From Chlorogloeopsis fritschii PCC 6912 (GTDB lineage Bacteria; Cyanobacteriota; Cyanobacteriia; Cyanobacteriales; Nostocaceae), in contig NZ_AJLN01000085.1 in the NCBI RefSeq assembly GCF_000317285.1, positions 115,596-179,595 on the forward strand: 64,000 nt of DNA, given 5' to 3'. This document shows positions 60,827-64,000 of this stretch, piece after piece; position 1 is the stretch's first letter; each line of letters starts with the position of its first letter. The notes beneath the pieces were generated by a model. It had not been told where the DNA came from. It ran no database searches and saw only the letters and a list, made by a program, of their open reading frames with translations. The position numbers were made by a program, and so were the translations under genes.

Positions 60827-63241
60827 TTAACTAGAAGCAAAGCGCCGCAATAGCAAAGAATTGGTAACGACACTCACCGAACTAAAAGCCATTAAGGCTG
60901 CCGCACCAGCAGGGTTCAGGACAAAATGTAGACTAGGCAACAAAATACCAGCGGCAAGGGGAATTCCGAGCGTATTATATGCAAAAGCCCAGAATAGATT
61001 TTGGCGAATGGTGTTGAATGTAGCACGACTCAGTTGAATTGATTTGACAACGTCAGTTAAGGAATTTCGCATCAAGACAATATCAGCTGTTTCCATGGCA
61101 ACATCTGTGCCTGCGTGTAAAGCAATACCAATATCTGCTTGAGATAAAGCTGGAGCGTCATTGATGCCATCTCCCACCATAGCAACAACAGATTGGGAGT
61201 TAGGTATTTTCCCTATCTCTGGTGCCTGAAGAGATTTAATTACATCTGCTTTCTTGGCTGGAGGAACACCTGCCATGACATCATTAGGATTTAATCCTAG
61301 TTGTTCGGCAATGGCAAAAGCGGCTGCTGGTGTATCACCACTTAGGAGCATGACTCTTAGCCCCATACGATGCAAATTGTCTACTGCTAGTTTTGCATCT
61401 GGTCTTAGGGTATCTTGAACGGCAATTAATCCAGCAATTTTTTCTCCAACAGCTACTCCGACAACTGTTTTGCCATCCGCTGCTAAGGCTTGAGCTGTGT
61501 TTTGTGCAGTTTCATCAATAGAAATTCCATGTACCAGAAGCCAATCCCAGTTTCCTAGTAGCACCAAATTGCCTTCCACAACAGCAGAAACGCCCAATCC
61601 TGGTTCTGTGTAAAAGCGATCGCCCGATGGAACAGATAACTGTTGTCGTTGTGCTTCCTTGCGAATTGCTGTGGCTAAGGGATGGCAGGTGCCGCTTTCA
61701 ACTGCGGCAGCAAGTTGTAATAGGTGCTGGGAATTGGATACTGGATTGGGTTCTTCTAGTACAAGGCAATCTGTGACGATTGGATTACCAGTTGTTAATG
61801 TGCCAGTTTTATCAAAAACTATAGTGTTTAGCTGATGTACTTTTTCCAAAACATCGCCGCCTTTGATTAAGATACCTTGTTCGGCAGCGATCGCTGTGCC
61901 AACGAGAATAGCTGTCGGTGTAGCCAATCCCAAAGCACAGGGACAAGCGACAACCATCACTGAAATTGCTAGTTTTAGGCTCAGTAACAGTGGAGAGTGG
62001 TGAGTAGGTAACTTTGTAGAGAGGTGATGAGTCATATCCATGCCTGTTGACATGGCAATATCAGGCCAAATATTGGTACCAATAAAGTACCAAAATAGAA
62101 ATGTTAATAAAGCCGCTGTTAGTACTCCGTAAGTAAAATACCCAGCTATTGTATCTGCTAATTTTTGTACGGGTGCTTTTCTGATTTGCGCTGCTTCTAC
62201 TAGGGCAACAATTTGCGCCAAAGTTGTATCGCTGCCAGTACGAGTTGCCTCAAGCGCGATCGCTCCCGACTGGTTGATTGTTCCTGCTGTAACTGTATCT
62301 CCGTTTTGCTTGAGCACTGGCACCGATTCGCCAGTCAGCATAGACTCATCAATGGTTGTTTGTCCATCCACTACCACACCATCGACTGGAATTTTGTCTC
62401 CTGGCAGAACTTGCAACCATTCACCTACACGCACTCGATCTGCAGGGATTTCTAGAATTTCTCCTACTTCCCCGGCTATCTTCGGCTTGGAGAGCAATCG
62501 TGCTACTTGGGGTTGCAGATCCAATAATTGCTTAAATGCAGCAGCAGCACGTCCTCTGGCTTGTTTTTCTAATGTTCGTCCTAATAATATGAAGCCCAAC
62601 ATCATTACAGGCTCATCAAAGAAACATTCCCAACCAAGTTGAGGAAACAGCAGAGCTACCAGACTTGCTATGTAAGCAGTCAGCGTTCCCAATCCTACCA
62701 GAGTGTTCATATTGGGTGCATTCCGCCGCCAACCAAGCCAACCATCAATAATAATTGAGCGTCCGGGAATTAGTAAAGCTGCTGTTGCTAATCCAAAGTG
62801 GAACCAGATGTTATGCAAACCTGGCAACAGTGCACCACTAAAGTTCCCAAAATGGCCAATCCCCGATAATACCAGTAATACGGTAGCAATTACCAACTGT
62901 CTTCGTGCAGATAGCATTTCTTGGCGCTGCTGTTGTGCTGGATCTTGTAATAATGTCCGATCTGTTAATTTTTCATCAGATTGCCTGGGTTGAGATGGAA
63001 ACCCAGCCGCTGTTAATTGCTTTGCCAGTGCATCTGGTTCTACAACGCCAATTTCTGATTCTACGACTGCTACCTCCGTCGCCAAGTTCACACAAGCATT
63101 CTTGACTCCAGGATATTGAGCTAGCTGCCGCTCTACAGCCTTTACACAGCCAGCACACTTCATACCCCCTACATCCAAAATAATTTTTTCTGTACTAGGG
63201 GTTAGTTCTGGGGAGAGGTTAGTTTTCGGGACAAGTTGCAT
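60827..63241 (-). CDS. Cu+-type P1B-ATPase (CopA/PacS/CtaA family)
   Basis: 804 residues. An N-terminal metal-binding domain has C-x2-C (GGMKCAGCVKAVERQ, about residues 26-40). Eight membrane segments include the CPC motif in VACPCALGLATPTA. TGES, the phosphorylation motif DKTGTLTTGNP, the SEHPLA-like HP (GTCHPLA) and hinge GDGINDAPALSQADIGIAL are present. It exports or delivers copper using ATP; cyanobacteria use two such pumps for the plasma membrane and thylakoid, and I cannot say which this is. The loop before the CPC helix has an extra Met/His-rich stretch (STGMDMTHHLSTKLPTHHSP). Confidence 0.93.
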   Translation of the reverse strand: MQLVPKTNLSPELTPSTEKIILDVGGMKCAGCVKAVERQLAQYPGVKNACVNLATEVAVVESEIGVVEPDALAKQLTAAGFPSQPRQSDEKLTDRTLLQDPAQQQRQEMLSARRQLVIATVLLVLSGIGHFGNFSGALLPGLHNIWFHFGLATAALLIPGRSIIIDGWLGWRRNAPNMNTLVGLGTLTAYIASLVALLFPQLGWECFFDEPVMMLGFILLGRTLEKQARGRAAAAFKQLLDLQPQVARLLSKPKIAGEVGEILEIPADRVRVGEWLQVLPGDKIPVDGVVVDGQTTIDESMLTGESVPVLKQNGDTVTAGTINQSGAIALEATRTGSDTTLAQIVALVEAAQIRKAPVQKLADTIAGYFTYGVLTAALLTFLFWYFIGTNIWPDIAMSTGMDMTHHLSTKLPTHHSPLLLSLKLAISVMVVACPCALGLATPTAILVGTAIAAEQGILIKGGDVLEKVHQLNTIVFDKTGTLTTGNPIVTDCLVLEEPNPVSNSQHLLQLAAAVESGTCHPLATAIRKEAQRQQLSVPSGDRFYTEPGLGVSAVVEGNLVLLGNWDWLLVHGISIDETAQNTAQALAADGKTVVGVAVGEKIAGLIAVQDTLRPDAKLAVDNLHRMGLRVMLLSGDTPAAAFAIAEQLGLNPNDVMAGVPPAKKADVIKSLQAPEIGKIPNSQSVVAMVGDGINDAPALSQADIGIALHAGTDVAMETADIVLMRNSLTDVVKSIQLSRATFNTIRQNLFWAFAYNTLGIPLAAGILLPSLHFVLNPAGAAALMAFSSVSVVTNSLLLRRFASS
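61985..62050. repeat. Possible repeat-derived insert in the copper ATPase gene
   Basis: AACAGTGGAGAGTGGTGAG...AGAGGTGATGAGTC resembles STRR-like GAGTGGTGAG units and encodes the Met/His-rich loop. It is in frame. The reading is tentative. Confidence 0.4.
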
Positions 63242-63371
63242 GGAAAGTTTTTGAATGTGCTACGAAACGTCAAGGCTTTTAGCCAAGGTGGGGCAATGCC
63301 ACCCCTACTTTGAGAGTAGGCGAAATTCGTAACTACGATGGAATGTCAAATTAATGAAGTTTTGTTAAGTT

Positions 63372-63566
63372 TTATGATTCTGTTGATTCTCTGCGGCTCC
63401 ACCGCCAATAACTCACGTAAATAATAGCAAGTAACTGTATTGGCATCAGAACAGCTTCACCTCTTAAAAAAGGATTAATGTCCAAATTAGAGATGGTGCA
63501 GAAATACACAAAACTTAGTAGGGCAAATATAACCAAGGATATGTTTTTACGTTTGATGGTTAGCAT
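63372..63566 (-). CDS. Small membrane protein, 64 residues
   Basis: ATG start at 63566. Two hydrophobic stretches, about residues 9-25 (ISLVIFALLSFVYFCTI) and 40-52 (MPIQLLAIIYVSY), are separated by a short loop, and a basic tail ends it (WRWSRREST). It is probably a two-pass membrane peptide. It is 130 bases upstream of the copper ATPase gene on the same strand. No family is recognised. Confidence 0.5.
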   Translation of the reverse strand: MLTIKRKNISLVIFALLSFVYFCTISNLDINPFLRGEAVLMPIQLLAIIYVSYWRWSRRESTES

Positions 63567-63688
63567 CTTGATATAAAGATAATATTTTTCTAATTAGCAG
63601 AAATGCCAAACAGGATACGCAATTAATTTAATTACCTGAAAGGCAACAGGATTTGAAGATAATTATTTGTTTTTAAATGGTATTTATT

Positions 63689-63787
63689 ATGACTTTATTA
63701 AAAACAAAATTATTAATTACAATTAGTTTGTTTCTATTTTTAATACATTTATGTTTACTATTTTTCAAGTTTTTAAGTAATATATAA
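63689..63787 (+). CDS. Possible 32-residue hydrophobic peptide
   Basis: ATG, 32 codons, TAA. The product has a basic N-terminus (MTLLKTKLL) followed by a single hydrophobic helix (ITISLFLFLIHLCLLFF) and K/N-containing tail. A terminator-like hairpin follows 11 bases later. No good ribosome-binding site is seen. It could be a small membrane protein or chance in AT-rich DNA. Confidence 0.3.
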   Translation: MTLLKTKLLITISLFLFLIHLCLLFFKFLSNI

Positions 63788-63798
63788 CCAATAAACCT

Positions 63799-63823
63799 CT
63801 TGACAAACTTCTTGTTTATCAAG
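63799..63823 (+). terminator. Terminator-like hairpin after the tiny frame
   Basis: CTTGACAAAC and GTTTATCAAG pair with one mismatch around TTCTT, followed by CTTTTATT on the plus strand. Confidence 0.45.
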
Positions 63824-64000
63824 CTTTTATTAGAGCAAGTCAGCTATAGGATTCATGATTTTTAAATCTACGTAGACGTAGTGGCGTGACCGCCTTAAAA
63901 TAGTGGGTTGGTATCCTGCCCGTCTGGTGCAGGCTTTCCGTCCCACACTACAAGTTTTTCTAATGCACTAAATTAGCCCGATCAAGCCACTACTAGCGCG

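Larger units (their letters stand above)
63567..64000. other. Window end: tiny hydrophobic frame, hairpins, GC-richer tail
   Basis: Contains the 32-codon frame at 63689-63787, a terminator-like hairpin at 63799-63823, and a GC-richer folded segment at about 63870-64000 that differs from its AT-rich surroundings. Confidence 0.45.

Overview
The window comes from a filamentous, very probably heterocyst-forming cyanobacterium of the Nostocales (Nostoc, Calothrix or Tolypothrix-like). The evidence is photosystem II PsbO, phycocyanobilin synthase PcyA, zeta-carotene desaturase, a high-light-inducible protein and a DevBCA-type exporter (the heterocyst glycolipid exporter family). Frequent HIP1 octamers (GCGATCGC) and abundant 7-base short tandem repeats (STRR type, e.g. 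CCCTAGT, TAGTTAG) between genes point the same way. The content is mostly chromosomal housekeeping. I see no prophage, CRISPR array, rRNA or tRNA.

Layout. 0-0.5 kb: the 3' end of psbO with its terminator. 0.9-5.5 kb: a membrane-anchored unknown, then devB-devC-devA on the minus strand. 5.5-6.6 kb: a gene-free, hairpin-rich stretch. 6.6-11.4 kb: pcyA, an ECF-like ABC ATPase, a secreted TPR protein, a DUF3531-like protein and two tandem Nudix hydrolases. 11.5-21.3 kb: an ABC exporter, an LpxB-like glycosyltransferase, two GT39/ArnT-like membrane glycosyltransferases and an LptF/LptG permease, an envelope-biogenesis group; a dead third Nudix copy lies at 18.05-18.37 kb. 21.5-28.7 kb: rsmG, a lipoprotein Mn-superoxide dismutase, an aldo/keto reductase, a secreted WD40 protein, an hli gene and alanine dehydrogenase. 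28.8-43.7 kb: a signalling island, all on the minus strand: a giant soluble poly-HAMP hybrid kinase (2209 aa), a CHASE3 hybrid kinase (1225 aa), CheR, a receiver-less CheB and a REC-PAS-kinase-REC protein. 44-47.4 kb: a DUF4351/Rpn-like protein, a DrrA/DrrB-type ABC pair and a small secreted protein. 47.5-53.2 kb: PrxQ, a conserved small protein, cobyric acid synthase with a coupled ferredoxin, a SRPBCC protein, CrtQ and a tiny ribbon-helix-helix protein. 53.2-54.9 kb: an AT-rich desert. 54.9-63.6 kb: a large acidic conserved protein, a SufA/IscA-type protein, a TPR protein, a TIGR01777 epimerase, an FHA protein and a Cu+-type P-type ATPase.

The most striking material is repeat biology. Two families of about 67-bp hairpin elements (A: GTAGGGTGGGCA...TGCCCACCCTAC; B: GTAGGGGCGGGTTT...AAACCCGCCCGTAC) occur six times each, often between convergent genes. 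Two copies have been split by other small elements. Some repeats have entered coding sequence in frame: a 24-bp palindromic element in one Nudix gene, and a roughly 40-bp core repeat in linkers of both large kinases and of a glycosyltransferase, in opposite orientations relative to the genes. The two large kinases share C-terminal halves that look homogenised by gene conversion.

How the genes work together: the signalling island is probably one functional unit, a CheR/CheB pair with multi-receiver kinases and no chemoreceptor, CheA or CheW in sight. The 11-21 kb group probably contributes to cell-surface glycans and lipids. Everything is read from sequence and remembered family knowledge; no search was run.
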